Shown piece after piece: positions 24,464 through 31,799 of a stretch of DNA of 64,000 nucleotides. The notes below the pieces were generated by a model, which did no database searches, was not told where the DNA came from, and saw only the letters and a program-made list of their open reading frames with translations. Origin of the DNA: RGIG5579 sp045543495 (GTDB lineage: Bacteria > Bacillota > Clostridia > Oscillospirales > SIG627). The stretch is taken from contig JAZQMO010000066.1 in NCBI GenBank assembly GCA_045543495.1, positions 1 through 64,000 on the forward strand, read 5' to 3'. The first letter of the stretch is position 1. Each line of letters opens with the position of its first letter. The translations under genes and the position numbers were made by a program.

Positions 24464-25168
24464 TTATTTAAAATACGCCATGGGATCGGTGCAAGCATCG
24501 TTCACCCGAACCTCAAAATGCAGGTGCGAGGGCTGCTCACATTCAATCAGGCAGGTTTCTCCCACACCGCCGACTACCTGTCCCTCCTCTACCTTAGCCC
24601 CTACCTGAATGTCCTCGGGAAGCTGAGTAGAAAGATTTTGGTAGTAGCTTTTGGTGCCGGATCCGTGATCCAAAACCACCGTCTGCCCCATCAGGGGATC
24701 CTCGTAAATTTCAAGGACCACGCCGTCGGTAAAGGCCTTCACGGGGGTTCCCACCGAAGCGGAGATATCCACACCGTTGTGAACACGGTAGTCGTTCATG
24801 GTCTCCGAGTATACCAAAACATCGTTGGAATAGCCTTTCAGCACCTCTCCCACCAAGGGCATGGTATAGCCGGGAGGAGTGGGAGAAGCGTTTACATTTT
24901 GCTCGGGCTCAGGCTCGGGGTCGGGCGTGATCACAGAAACCTCGGGCAGCCTTGAGGTGGCGGGGGGTGTTTGTACGGAGGGCTCCTTTTGGGTGCTCTC
25001 CTCCTTCACGGGCACGTTTTCGCCGTCCTCGGGCAAATGCAAGGGGGAATCGAAAACATTGATGATGGCGCTGTAAACGCCGATGCAAATGACGGATAGA
25101 ATACAGATAGCCAGGGCTATGTATAAGCCCCCGCCTGCGGTATTCCTATTTTTATTGTGAGTTGCCAT
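24464..25168 (-). CDS. M23/LytM peptidase, SpoIIQ-like
   Basis: 234 residues: a membrane anchor at ~14-36, a Pro/Glu-rich linker (~48-95) and a LytM domain (~105-225). The zinc ligands look intact: HNGVD for the first His and Asp, and HLHFEV for the last His. SpoIIQ of Clostridia (C. difficile) keeps this zinc site, unlike Bacillus SpoIIQ; it binds SpoIIIAH across the intermembrane space. The forespore-type promoter upstream and the complete spoIIIA operon in this window support that identity. A general cell-wall endopeptidase is the alternative. Confidence 0.82.
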   Translation of the reverse strand: MATHNKNRNTAGGGLYIALAICILSVICIGVYSAIINVFDSPLHLPEDGENVPVKEESTQKEPSVQTPPATSRLPEVSVITPDPEPEPEQNVNASPTPPGYTMPLVGEVLKGYSNDVLVYSETMNDYRVHNGVDISASVGTPVKAFTDGVVLEIYEDPLMGQTVVLDHGSGTKSYYQNLSTQLPEDIQVGAKVEEGQVVGGVGETCLIECEQPSHLHFEVRVNDACTDPMAYFK

Positions 25169-25203
25169 AAGGGTTTTCCTTTCTTGCTTTTTTTCTTTGT
25201 CAA

Positions 25204-25234
25204 TAGTTTGAGCGAGGAGAAAAAGAATTATTCA
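25204..25234 (-). promoter_or_regulatory. Candidate forespore SigF/SigG promoter of the M23 gene
   Basis: Minus strand: TGAATA (25234-25229), 18-bp spacer, CAAACTA (25210-25204); the -35 is perfect and the -10 is one base off SigG CATACTA. Confidence 0.55.
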
Positions 25235-25244
25235 GCAAAAAAGA

Positions 25245-25270
25245 AAAAAGCTGTCTTTCGACAGCTTTTT
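25245..25270. terminator. Bidirectional terminator after divIC
   Basis: AAAAAGCTGTC / GACAGCTTTTT with TTTC loop, 1 bp past the divIC stop. Confidence 0.9.
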
Positions 25271-25271
25271 C

Positions 25272-25550
25272 TCAGCCCGGAAGATCGTTGGCATAGACCA
25301 GATCGTCGGGATCTCTTAAATTCAGCTTTTCACGGGCGATGCGCTTGATGGTCTCGGTGGAAACCTCCTCCTCAAGCTGAGAATTGAGCCGCTCCACCTT
25401 CAAGGTGTAGGCCTGTCTCATTTCCGCAAGCTTTGCTTCTTCTTTCTTTAAGGCGTTGATCTCAATGTTTTTATCCACAATGGATATGGCCAAAAAGAAG
25501 AGAATGGCCAAAAAGGCAAGCTTGGCAAAAAAGCCCAGTCTGTGTCGCAT
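25272..25550 (-). CDS. divIC: Septum formation initiator (DivIC/FtsB family)
   Basis: 92 residues: one membrane helix (~8-24) and a coiled coil (KKEEAKLAEMRQAYTLKVERLNS..., residues ~34-62), ending in AREKLNLRDPDDLVY, the typical DivIC tail. It acts in the divisome with FtsL and DivIB. It follows yabQ by 7 bp on the same strand, exactly the B. subtilis order yabP-yabQ-divIC, which supports DivIC over FtsL. Confidence 0.9.
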   Translation of the reverse strand: MRHRLGFFAKLAFLAILFFLAISIVDKNIEINALKKEEAKLAEMRQAYTLKVERLNSQLEEEVSTETIKRIAREKLNLRDPDDLVYANDLPG

Positions 25551-25557
25551 AATACTC

Positions 25558-26067
25558 CTACATTCCTTTGGGAAAGCCCCGTTCGGCCTTCTTCAAAAGA
25601 ATTTGCATTTCTTTTTTCCGTTTTTGTTTTCGGTATGCTTCTTTTCCTATTATAACCCCTTTTCGGCACTTCGTAAAGAGGGTAATTGTTATTTTTTTGA
25701 AAACGTTTTTCAAGGGGCGAAGGGTGATCCTGTAAACAAAGAATAGAACGGCACGAATCAGAGCCAAAATTTCGCGGGAAAGGAGCCACAGGATCTTCCC
25801 TAAAGTGTTTCGGTATAAAAAGAAGCCCAGCAACACCCCAAAGAGGGAAAACCATCGGATCACCCCGTCGCTGAAGGCAAAGGTGAAAAACAAAAAGAGG
25901 AGGGTCGCAGGGAGAAAAAAGATCAGATCCTCTAAATTGGTGACAAGATCGGGGTGGGGAATGGCAAGTCGCAAAAAGCGAAACACCTCGTAAAGCAATC
26001 CGAAGAGAAACCCTAACAGAATGGATTGCAAAAACAAGGTGTTGGCCCAAAGAAGGGGACTTTCCAT
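25558..26067 (-). CDS. yabQ: Spore cortex biosynthesis protein YabQ
   Basis: 169 residues with four to five hydrophobic segments (LFLQSILLGFLFGLLYEVFRF first) and a basic C-terminal tail. YabQ is a mother-cell membrane protein needed for cortex formation. The N-terminal GFLFGLLYEVFRFLR and NLEDLIFFL segments are the family's conserved parts. It begins immediately after yabP stops. Confidence 0.9.
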   Translation of the reverse strand: MESPLLWANTLFLQSILLGFLFGLLYEVFRFLRLAIPHPDLVTNLEDLIFFLPATLLFLFFTFAFSDGVIRWFSLFGVLLGFFLYRNTLGKILWLLSREILALIRAVLFFVYRITLRPLKNVFKKITITLFTKCRKGVIIGKEAYRKQKRKKEMQILLKKAERGFPKGM

Positions 26068-26334
26068 TCAGGAAAACAAGCGGGAAAAAAGCCCCTTTTT
26101 GGTGCTTGGGGCATCCTCGGGATAATACAGGGAGATCACCTTTCCCGTTAAAATGACCTCTCCCTTGTCAAGATCCAGCTTTTCCATATGAAGCCCCTGT
26201 CCCGTCAGCATAAGAGGCCCAAGGGTGCTTTCCAGCTCGGCGGCATCCTCCCGAAAGCTCTCCACGGAAAGGATCCCCGTCAGATTCATTTCTCTTTGCT
26301 CCGTCAGGATCAAAGTATGCTTTTTCTCTTCCAT
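26068..26334 (-). CDS. yabP: Sporulation protein YabP
   Basis: 88 residues of the YabP/YqfC fold: HTLILTEQREMNLTGILSVESF near the start and GQGLHMEKLDLDKGEVILTG in the middle match the family. It is needed for spore cortex assembly in Bacillus and is SigE controlled there; a good SigE promoter lies just upstream here. Adjacent to yabQ with no gap. Confidence 0.92.
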   Translation of the reverse strand: MEEKKHTLILTEQREMNLTGILSVESFREDAAELESTLGPLMLTGQGLHMEKLDLDKGEVILTGKVISLYYPEDAPSTKKGLFSRLFS

Positions 26335-26358
26335 TCGATCACCTCTTTTCGGTAATCC

Positions 26359-26385
26359 ATTCTATGAAAGAGTGAAAAATTTTAT
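26359..26385 (-). promoter_or_regulatory. SigE-type promoter of yabP-yabQ
   Basis: Minus strand: GCATA with ATA at 26385-26383, 16-bp spacer, CATAGAAT (26366-26359). It overlaps the last codons of rqcP and would give sporulation-specific expression separate from the housekeeping genes upstream. Confidence 0.6.
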
Positions 26386-26630
26386 GCTTCGTCTATCACC
26401 TGATAGAGACTTTCGGCTTCGTTTTTGCCCACGTGCTCGGGCATACTCAAAACCTTGCAGCAAAACCTTCTTTGGCCAAACTGCACGCAGATCACATCAC
26501 CGATCTTCAGATCGTATGCGGGCTTCACGATTTTTCCGTTGACCGAAACGTGGCTTTCACTGCAAGCGTCGTTTGCCACGCTTCTGCGTTTGATAATGCG
26601 GGATACCTTTAAAAATTTGTCCAGTCTCAT
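26382..26630 (-). CDS. rqcP: S4-domain RNA-binding protein RqcP (YabO)
   Basis: 82 residues, almost all one S4 domain: MRLDKFLKVSRIIKRRSVAND and SHVSVNGKIVKPAYDLKIGD. RqcP binds the stalled 50S-peptidyl-tRNA complex and helps RqcH add alanine tails in bacterial ribosome quality control. It lies between HU and yabP as in Bacillus. Confidence 0.92.
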   Translation of the reverse strand: MRLDKFLKVSRIIKRRSVANDACSESHVSVNGKIVKPAYDLKIGDVICVQFGQRRFCCKVLSMPEHVGKNEAESLYQVIDEA

Positions 26631-26636
26631 ATTTTT

Positions 26637-26665
26637 ACCAAAAAAGAGGACTGCCCGAGGCAGCC
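26637..26665 (-). terminator. Likely intrinsic terminator after the HU gene
   Basis: Minus strand: GGGGCTGCC, TCG loop, GGCAGTCCTC (G-T pairs allowed), then TTTTTT. It ends just before the rqcP start, so rqcP needs either readthrough or its own promoter, which I do not see. Confidence 0.6.
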
Positions 26666-26678
26666 CCTTTTGAATCCT

Positions 26679-26954
26679 TTACCGATTGATTGCATTTTTT
26701 AGATTTTTGCCGGGGGAAAAGCAAGCGCTTTTGTAGGAAGGAATCACCATTTCTTCTTGTGTTTGCGGATTGCGACCGATCTTGGCATCTCTCTTTTTTG
26801 CCTGAAAGCTGCCGAAGCCCGAGATCATGACCTTTTCCTCTTTGCAAAGGGAGTCCGTGATGGTCTCAAACACCAGATTGACCGCACGCTCTGCATCCTT
26901 TTTCTTCATCTTGCCGTTTTTTGCCACAAGTCCGATCAGCTGCGCCTTGTTCAT
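26679..26954 (-). CDS. hup: HU-family DNA-binding protein
   Basis: 91 residues from the ATG at 26954 with SD AAGGAGA; the longer frame from 27005 would start on top of the promoter. Typical HU blocks: NKAQLIGLVAKNGK, ISGFGSFQAKKRDAKIGRNP and the DNA-contact arm with PQTQEEMVIP. It bends and compacts DNA as a dimer. Its own SigA promoter precedes it. Confidence 0.95.
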   Translation of the reverse strand: MNKAQLIGLVAKNGKMKKKDAERAVNLVFETITDSLCKEEKVMISGFGSFQAKKRDAKIGRNPQTQEEMVIPSYKSACFSPGKNLKNAINR

Positions 26955-27005
26955 GAGAATTCTCCTTTTTTCATTGGATTTTATCAGGAAACATGCACTG
27001 AGCAC

Positions 27006-27034
27006 AGTTTAGCACAAAACACAGAATATTTCAA
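27006..27034 (-). promoter_or_regulatory. SigA-type promoter of hup
   Basis: Minus strand: TTGAAA (27034-27029), 17-bp spacer, TAAACT (27011-27006). Confidence 0.7.
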
Positions 27035-27070
27035 GGAAAATAGTGATTTTCGCCACAAATTATAAATTCT

Positions 27071-27712
27071 TCATTCACATTTTGTACATTTTGACTTAAT
27101 TTCATTCAAATATCGTTCCAAAGCCTCTTCCGGATCGATCTCCATTTCGGCACATTCTCTGCAAAGCTCGTAAAACCGCTTGCCGAAATTCAGCTTGGGG
27201 TCTGACCCGCAGCACACCTTTTCCGCAGGAGCGCCCTTCTCGATAAACTTTTCCGCCCGCTTGAGATTGGGCAGGGCGGTGGAAATGCGATCCAGCGTGT
27301 CCCATAGGCTCCGATCGCCCTTTTCCTTTCGCTTGATCTCATCCCAAGCATCCTGAAGCCTTTCGGGATCAATGGCGGCATCGGAAAAAATATGAGGGTG
27401 GCGGCGGATCATCTTGCGGCATACCCCGCTGATGGCATCCTCGGTGGAGAAGGCCCCTTCGTCCTCGGCAATGCCGCAGTGAAAGACCACCTGAAGCAAA
27501 ACGTCTCCCAATTCCTCGCACATCAGGGCATGATCCTTTCGGTCGATGCCCTCGCACACCTCGTAGGCCTCCTCGATCAGGTTGTTGCGCAGGTCCTTGT
27601 GCCCCTGCTCCCGATCCCAAGGGCAACCGTCGGGGGAGCGGAGAATGGCAACGATTTCTTTCAGATCTTCAAAGGAAAAGCGCTCTTTCTGATTCCATTC
27701 ATTCCGTTGCAT
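27071..27712 (-). CDS. mazG: Nucleoside triphosphate pyrophosphohydrolase MazG
   Basis: 213 residues. MazG hydrolyses (d)NTPs to NMP and PPi, clearing aberrant nucleotides. The metal-binding helix pair is visible in LIEEAYEVCEGID and EELGDVLLQVVFH (EExxE ... ExxD). The conserved GCPWDREQ is near the N-terminus. It is shorter than E. coli MazG and lacks the methylase domain of B. subtilis YabN. It overlaps radA by 14 bp. Confidence 0.93.
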   Translation of the reverse strand: MQRNEWNQKERFSFEDLKEIVAILRSPDGCPWDREQGHKDLRNNLIEEAYEVCEGIDRKDHALMCEELGDVLLQVVFHCGIAEDEGAFSTEDAISGVCRKMIRRHPHIFSDAAIDPERLQDAWDEIKRKEKGDRSLWDTLDRISTALPNLKRAEKFIEKGAPAEKVCCGSDPKLNFGKRFYELCRECAEMEIDPEEALERYLNEIKSKCTKCE

Positions 27713-29096
27713 CCCGTTCTCCTTTTAAAATCGCCAATAGCTCATATACGCTTCTGATGGGAACAAGCCTTACACCCTCGGGCTTTTTCTTCATTCGTTC
27801 CACCTGCTTTTGGGGAAGCAAAATGGTCTCAAAGCCAAGCCTTGCCGCCTCGCTGACACGAAGCTCCGAATCACCGATGGTTCTGCATTCTCCCGAGAGT
27901 CCCACCTCGCCGATGGCAATGAGATTGCCGGGGAGCCTGATATCCAGTGCACCGGAGATCACCGCCGCACAAAGACCAAGATCCGCTCCCGTTTCATCCA
28001 GCCTTAAGCCCCCTACCACATTCATATAGACATCCCGATCAAAAAAGCGCAGGCCGAGGCGTTTTTCCAATACTGCCAAAAGCATTGCCATACGGTTGTG
28101 ATCCACACCGCTGGAAAGGCGCTTGGGCGTGGGGAAGGGGGATTTTACCGTGAGAGCCTGTACCTCGGTGATCACGGGTCGGGTTCCCTCCATCAGGCAA
28201 ACGGGGCAGGAGCCCGATACGTTTTTCGGACTGTCCTCCAAAAGCCGTCTGCTGGGGTCGGGCACCTCCTCGAGACCGACGTCCGTCATTTCAAATAATC
28301 CGATCTCGCCCGTGGAGCCGTAGCGGTTTTTAATGGCTCTGAGAATACGGCAGCTTTGGGTTCTCTCTCCTTCAAAATACAAAACCACATCCACCATGTG
28401 CTCCAAAAGCTTGGGGCCCGCAATGACCCCGTCCTTGTTCACATGGCCCACCAAAATGGTGGAGAAGCCCTTTTGCTTGGTCAGAGTCATCAGCCTTGCG
28501 GCGCAGGCCTTCACCTGAGAGCTTGAGCCGGGTGCGGCGGAAAGGGAGGCATCCTGCAGAGTCTGCACCGAGTCGATAATGAGAATATCGGGAGCGATCC
28601 GCTCCACCTCCTGCAAAATCCCGTCAATATCAGTTTCACATTGGAGAAAAACATTTTCCGTCAGGGCCGAGAGGCGCTTGGCTCTCATTTTGATCTGAAG
28701 CTGAGATTCCTCTCCCGAAACGTAAAGCACCTTGTGTGCCTTCATCATTTTGCAGATCTGCAAAAGAAGGGTGGATTTTCCGATTCCGGGCTCGCCCGAA
28801 AAAAGAGCCACCGAGCCCCGAACGATACCGCCGCCGAGGGTGCGGTCCAGTTCCCCGATCCCCGTGGAATACCGCTCTCCGAACAGAGCCTCATCCTGAA
28901 TGGACAGAAGGGGAACCGCAGCGGCAAAATCCTCATTCATCAGGCTGACGGCAGCCTTTGCTTTGGAAGCCGTCTCCCGCTTTGTGATCTCCTCCATGGT
29001 GTTCCAGGCGCCGCATTCCTTGCACTGCCCCGACCATTTGGACTGCTCTGCTCCGCATTCGGAGCAAACAAACAGGGTTTTGATTTTCTCTGCCAT
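27699..29096 (-). CDS. radA: DNA repair protein RadA
   Basis: 465 residues from the ATG at 29096. The promoter -10 at 29133-29128 rules out the upstream start at 29156. An N-terminal zinc finger (CSECGAEQSKWSGQCKECG), Walker A GEPGIGKSTLL, the RadA motif KNRYG (family usually KNRFG) and a C-terminal Lon-like domain are all present. RadA promotes branch migration in recombination. Divergent from lplA. Confidence 0.95.
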   Translation of the reverse strand: MAEKIKTLFVCSECGAEQSKWSGQCKECGAWNTMEEITKRETASKAKAAVSLMNEDFAAAVPLLSIQDEALFGERYSTGIGELDRTLGGGIVRGSVALFSGEPGIGKSTLLLQICKMMKAHKVLYVSGEESQLQIKMRAKRLSALTENVFLQCETDIDGILQEVERIAPDILIIDSVQTLQDASLSAAPGSSSQVKACAARLMTLTKQKGFSTILVGHVNKDGVIAGPKLLEHMVDVVLYFEGERTQSCRILRAIKNRYGSTGEIGLFEMTDVGLEEVPDPSRRLLEDSPKNVSGSCPVCLMEGTRPVITEVQALTVKSPFPTPKRLSSGVDHNRMAMLLAVLEKRLGLRFFDRDVYMNVVGGLRLDETGADLGLCAAVISGALDIRLPGNLIAIGEVGLSGECRTIGDSELRVSEAARLGFETILLPQKQVERMKKKPEGVRLVPIRSVYELLAILKGERDATE

Positions 29097-29127
29097 ACCG
29101 ATTCCATCCTTCTGTTTTTCTTTTACC

Positions 29128-29156
29128 ATTATAGAGAAAAAGAGGGGGCGTGTCAA
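29128..29156 (-). promoter_or_regulatory. SigA-type promoter of radA-mazG
   Basis: Minus strand: TTGACA (29156-29151), 17-bp spacer, TATAAT (29133-29128): full consensus. Confidence 0.85.
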
Positions 29157-29164
29157 TTTTAATC

Positions 29165-29193
29165 TTGCCTTTTTATAAAAAAATCGCTATACT
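29165..29193 (+). promoter_or_regulatory. SigA-type promoter of lplA
   Basis: TTGCCT (29165-29170), 17-bp spacer, TATACT (29188-29193), 24 bp before the ATG. Confidence 0.7.
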
Positions 29194-29216
29194 GAAGGGA
29201 GAAAGGAAAGTGAGCG

Positions 29217-30185
29217 ATGGAACGAAATTTTGTTTATCTTTCTCCGTCTCGGGACGGATATGAAAACCTTGCCACAGATGAGTGGTTTTTGGATCACGCG
29301 GCCGAGGGCGACCTGATCCTTCATTTATATCAGAATGAAAACGCCGTCATCATCGGAAAAAATCAAAATCCGTGGATCGAGTGCGATCTGAATGCCATGG
29401 AGCGGGACGGGGTTCAGCTGGTTCGCCGTGTCAGCGGCGGCGGTGCCGTATATCACGATGAAGGAAATTTGAATTTTTCCTTTATTGCGGGCCGGGGGCG
29501 CTATAATCAGGAAGGGCAAATGGAATTGATCCTGTCTGCCGTTCGGTCTCTCGGAGTCCCTTGCTCCTTTTCCGGACGAAACGATCTCGTTTTTGAGGAT
29601 CGGAAATTTTCGGGAAACGCCTTTTGCCATCGGAAGAAAAACGCTCAGCACCACGGAACCCTTTTGGTCTCCTCCGATCTGGAGCGCCTCGGAAGCTATT
29701 TAACGCCCGACCCCAAAAAGATCCGTTCCAAGGGCATCGCCTCGGTGCGCTCCCGTGTGGTCAATCTTTCCGAGCTGTCTGAGAGCATCAGCATCAAAAG
29801 CCTTCAGAAGGCGCTTGTTTCCTCCTTTGAGGAGCGCTACGGCTATTACGGGGAATGGAACTTTTGCAAACAGGAGAGGGAAGAAATTGCGGCATATCGG
29901 AAAAAGCATGCCTCCCGTGAGTGGCGCCTCGGGCAAACGCCCAAGTTTGATCTGGAGTGGTCGGAACGCTTTTCCTTCGGCGGGATCCGCCTTCTCTTTT
30001 CCTTTGCAGGGGGCAGGATCGAAGGGGTAAAGGCCTATTCCGATGCCTTGGAAACCGAGCTTTGTCGGGAGATTGAAGAAAGGCTTTGCGGCCTTCCCTT
30101 CACCCACGAGGCGGTGAAGGAAGCCCTTTCGGCCTCCTCCTTCCCCGAGTGTCAAGAAATGGCAAAGCAAAGGATCGTGCCCTGA
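29217..30185 (+). CDS. lplA: Lipoate-protein ligase A
   Basis: 322 residues. The N-terminal catalytic domain has VIIGKNQNPW, RRVSGGGAVYHDEGNLNFSF and the FSGNAFCHRKKNAQHHGTLL block; the C-terminal ~100 residues form the accessory domain of full-length LplA. It activates lipoate with ATP and attaches it to lipoyl domains of 2-oxoacid dehydrogenases or GcvH; these partners are outside the window. Single gene with own promoter and terminator. Confidence 0.93.
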   Translation: MERNFVYLSPSRDGYENLATDEWFLDHAAEGDLILHLYQNENAVIIGKNQNPWIECDLNAMERDGVQLVRRVSGGGAVYHDEGNLNFSFIAGRGRYNQEGQMELILSAVRSLGVPCSFSGRNDLVFEDRKFSGNAFCHRKKNAQHHGTLLVSSDLERLGSYLTPDPKKIRSKGIASVRSRVVNLSELSESISIKSLQKALVSSFEERYGYYGEWNFCKQEREEIAAYRKKHASREWRLGQTPKFDLEWSERFSFGGIRLLFSFAGGRIEGVKAYSDALETELCREIEERLCGLPFTHEAVKEALSASSFPECQEMAKQRIVP

Positions 30186-30187
30186 AA

Positions 30188-30219
30188 AAAGTGTGTGCTT
30201 CGGCACACGCTTTTTTTGT
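30188..30219 (+). terminator. Intrinsic terminator after lplA
   Basis: GTGTGTGC, TTCG loop, GCACACGC (one G-T), then T7; preceded by an A-run. Confidence 0.9.
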
Positions 30220-30317
30220 ATACAAAGAGAATGATTCAGTAAGTTTTGCTCAAATTTGACCGAATTGTCATTTTAATTGACTGTTTGATCAAAAATCTTC
30301 TATTTTGTGGTCGTGAA

Positions 30318-30346
30318 TTGACAGAATATCGAAATCGTATTATGAT
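30318..30346 (+). promoter_or_regulatory. SigA-type promoter of the ceramidase-like pair
   Basis: TTGACA (30318-30323), 17-bp spacer, TATGAT (30341-30346), ~46 bp before the ATG. The sequence from 30225 to here is AT-rich with no other feature seen. Confidence 0.75.
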
Positions 30347-30391
30347 ATTTGCAATTAAATTACGATATGAAATGTGCAGAAAGGAAAAACA

Positions 30392-31741
30392 ATGAAAAAA
30401 CTGATCGCCGCCGTTCTTGTCTTGTCTCTTCTTTTGAGTCTTGTCTCTTGCTCTTCTTCTCTTGCGGTGACCGAGGAGCCCGATGTCACCCTCACCGAGG
30501 AGGCTACCGCCGTAAAGGAGGAAACCGAGGAGGCCCCCATCACCTTACCGCAAGGCTTTTCCGCAGGCTTTGCACAAAAGGTGGTCAATCCCAAAAACGG
30601 GGTGGGACTTGGTGGCCACAGCACTCACGAGACCCGTCTCAGCAAAATGATCATGGATGATCTGAAGCTTTCTGCCGTAGCGATCTCCGACGGAGAACAG
30701 ATATTCCTGTTTTTTACCTTGGATGTTCTGGCGGTTTCGGAAAAGATCCTGAATACCGTCACCGGGCGCATCAGCAACCGCTTTGAAGGCCTTTCCATCC
30801 CTGCGGAAAATGTTATGATCAACGCATCCCACAGCCATTCGGCTCCCGCCATTTATGCTCAGTGTCCCGGTATCACAGGGTATTTGAAGACCCTCTATGC
30901 CGCCTTTGACGAGGTCACTGAAAAAGCCCTGCGTGACCTTTCTCCCTCCACTCTTCTGGCGGGAGAGGCCCACACTGAGAATCTGAACTGGGTTCGCCGT
31001 TATATCAGTAAAAAGGATGGCTCCTTCCTCGGTAACTGGCCCAGCCCCGAGATGAGTGCTGAGGAAGCCTATCACGAAACCGATCCCGATACTCAGCTTC
31101 AGGTGCTTTGCTTTGACCGAGGAGAGAAGAAGGACATCGTCTTGGTCAACTGGCAGTGCCATCCCACCACCGTCGGCTCCGCCACCGGAGGCGAGGTTTC
31201 CGCCGATTGGGTCGGAGCCATGCGAGATGCGGTGGAGGAAAACGAAGAGGTGCATTGCATCTATTTTCAGGGAGCCTCGGGAAATTTGGTTCCGGACTCC
31301 GGTATCATCGGAGAAAAGGATAACAGCACAAACCATATTCTCCACGGAAAAGATATTTCCCTTGTGGTTTCACAGGCTCTTAACAATGCAAAGCCCGTTG
31401 AAACGGGAGCGTTCTATGCCAACCGAATTCGGTTTGAAGCCACCCGAAAAAACGGTGAAGAAAAGAATCAGTTCTTTATGAGTGTATTTTCCGTGGGTGA
31501 TGTGGCCTTCGCCACCGTACCCTGCGAGTTTTTCGATACACTCGGAATGTATGTGAAGGACAATTCTCCCTTCAAAACCACCTTTATGTGTGCCTATACC
31601 AACGGCACCAACAGCTATGTTCCCACCTCTGCCGCCATGGACAACGGCGGCTATGAGCCCAAGCAAATGAGATTCGTTAAGGGAACGGGAGAAGAGATGG
31701 CACAAAAATTGGTGGATATGCTCAATAGCATCCCTTCTTAA
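30392..31741 (+). CDS. Neutral ceramidase-like lipoprotein
   Basis: 449 residues from the ATG at 30392 with SD AAAGGA. The signal ends in lipobox LVSC (Cys near 20), followed by a Glu/Thr-rich linker (~25-50). The catalytic region matches neutral/alkaline ceramidases: GFAQKVVNPKNGVGLGG, the zinc motif NASHSHSAPA, and WQCHPTTVG. Such enzymes cleave N-acyl bonds of sphingoid lipids or related amides. The C-terminal immunoglobulin-like domain of classical neutral ceramidases is absent, so the substrate is open. Paralogue of the next gene, 58 bp downstream. Confidence 0.8.
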   Translation: MKKLIAAVLVLSLLLSLVSCSSSLAVTEEPDVTLTEEATAVKEETEEAPITLPQGFSAGFAQKVVNPKNGVGLGGHSTHETRLSKMIMDDLKLSAVAISDGEQIFLFFTLDVLAVSEKILNTVTGRISNRFEGLSIPAENVMINASHSHSAPAIYAQCPGITGYLKTLYAAFDEVTEKALRDLSPSTLLAGEAHTENLNWVRRYISKKDGSFLGNWPSPEMSAEEAYHETDPDTQLQVLCFDRGEKKDIVLVNWQCHPTTVGSATGGEVSADWVGAMRDAVEENEEVHCIYFQGASGNLVPDSGIIGEKDNSTNHILHGKDISLVVSQALNNAKPVETGAFYANRIRFEATRKNGEEKNQFFMSVFSVGDVAFATVPCEFFDTLGMYVKDNSPFKTTFMCAYTNGTNSYVPTSAAMDNGGYEPKQMRFVKGTGEEMAQKLVDMLNSIPS

Positions 31742-31799
31742 AGCAGAATGAAATTTTAGATCGGATCAAGACCTGTTGGATCAAAGGAGGAAAACAATT

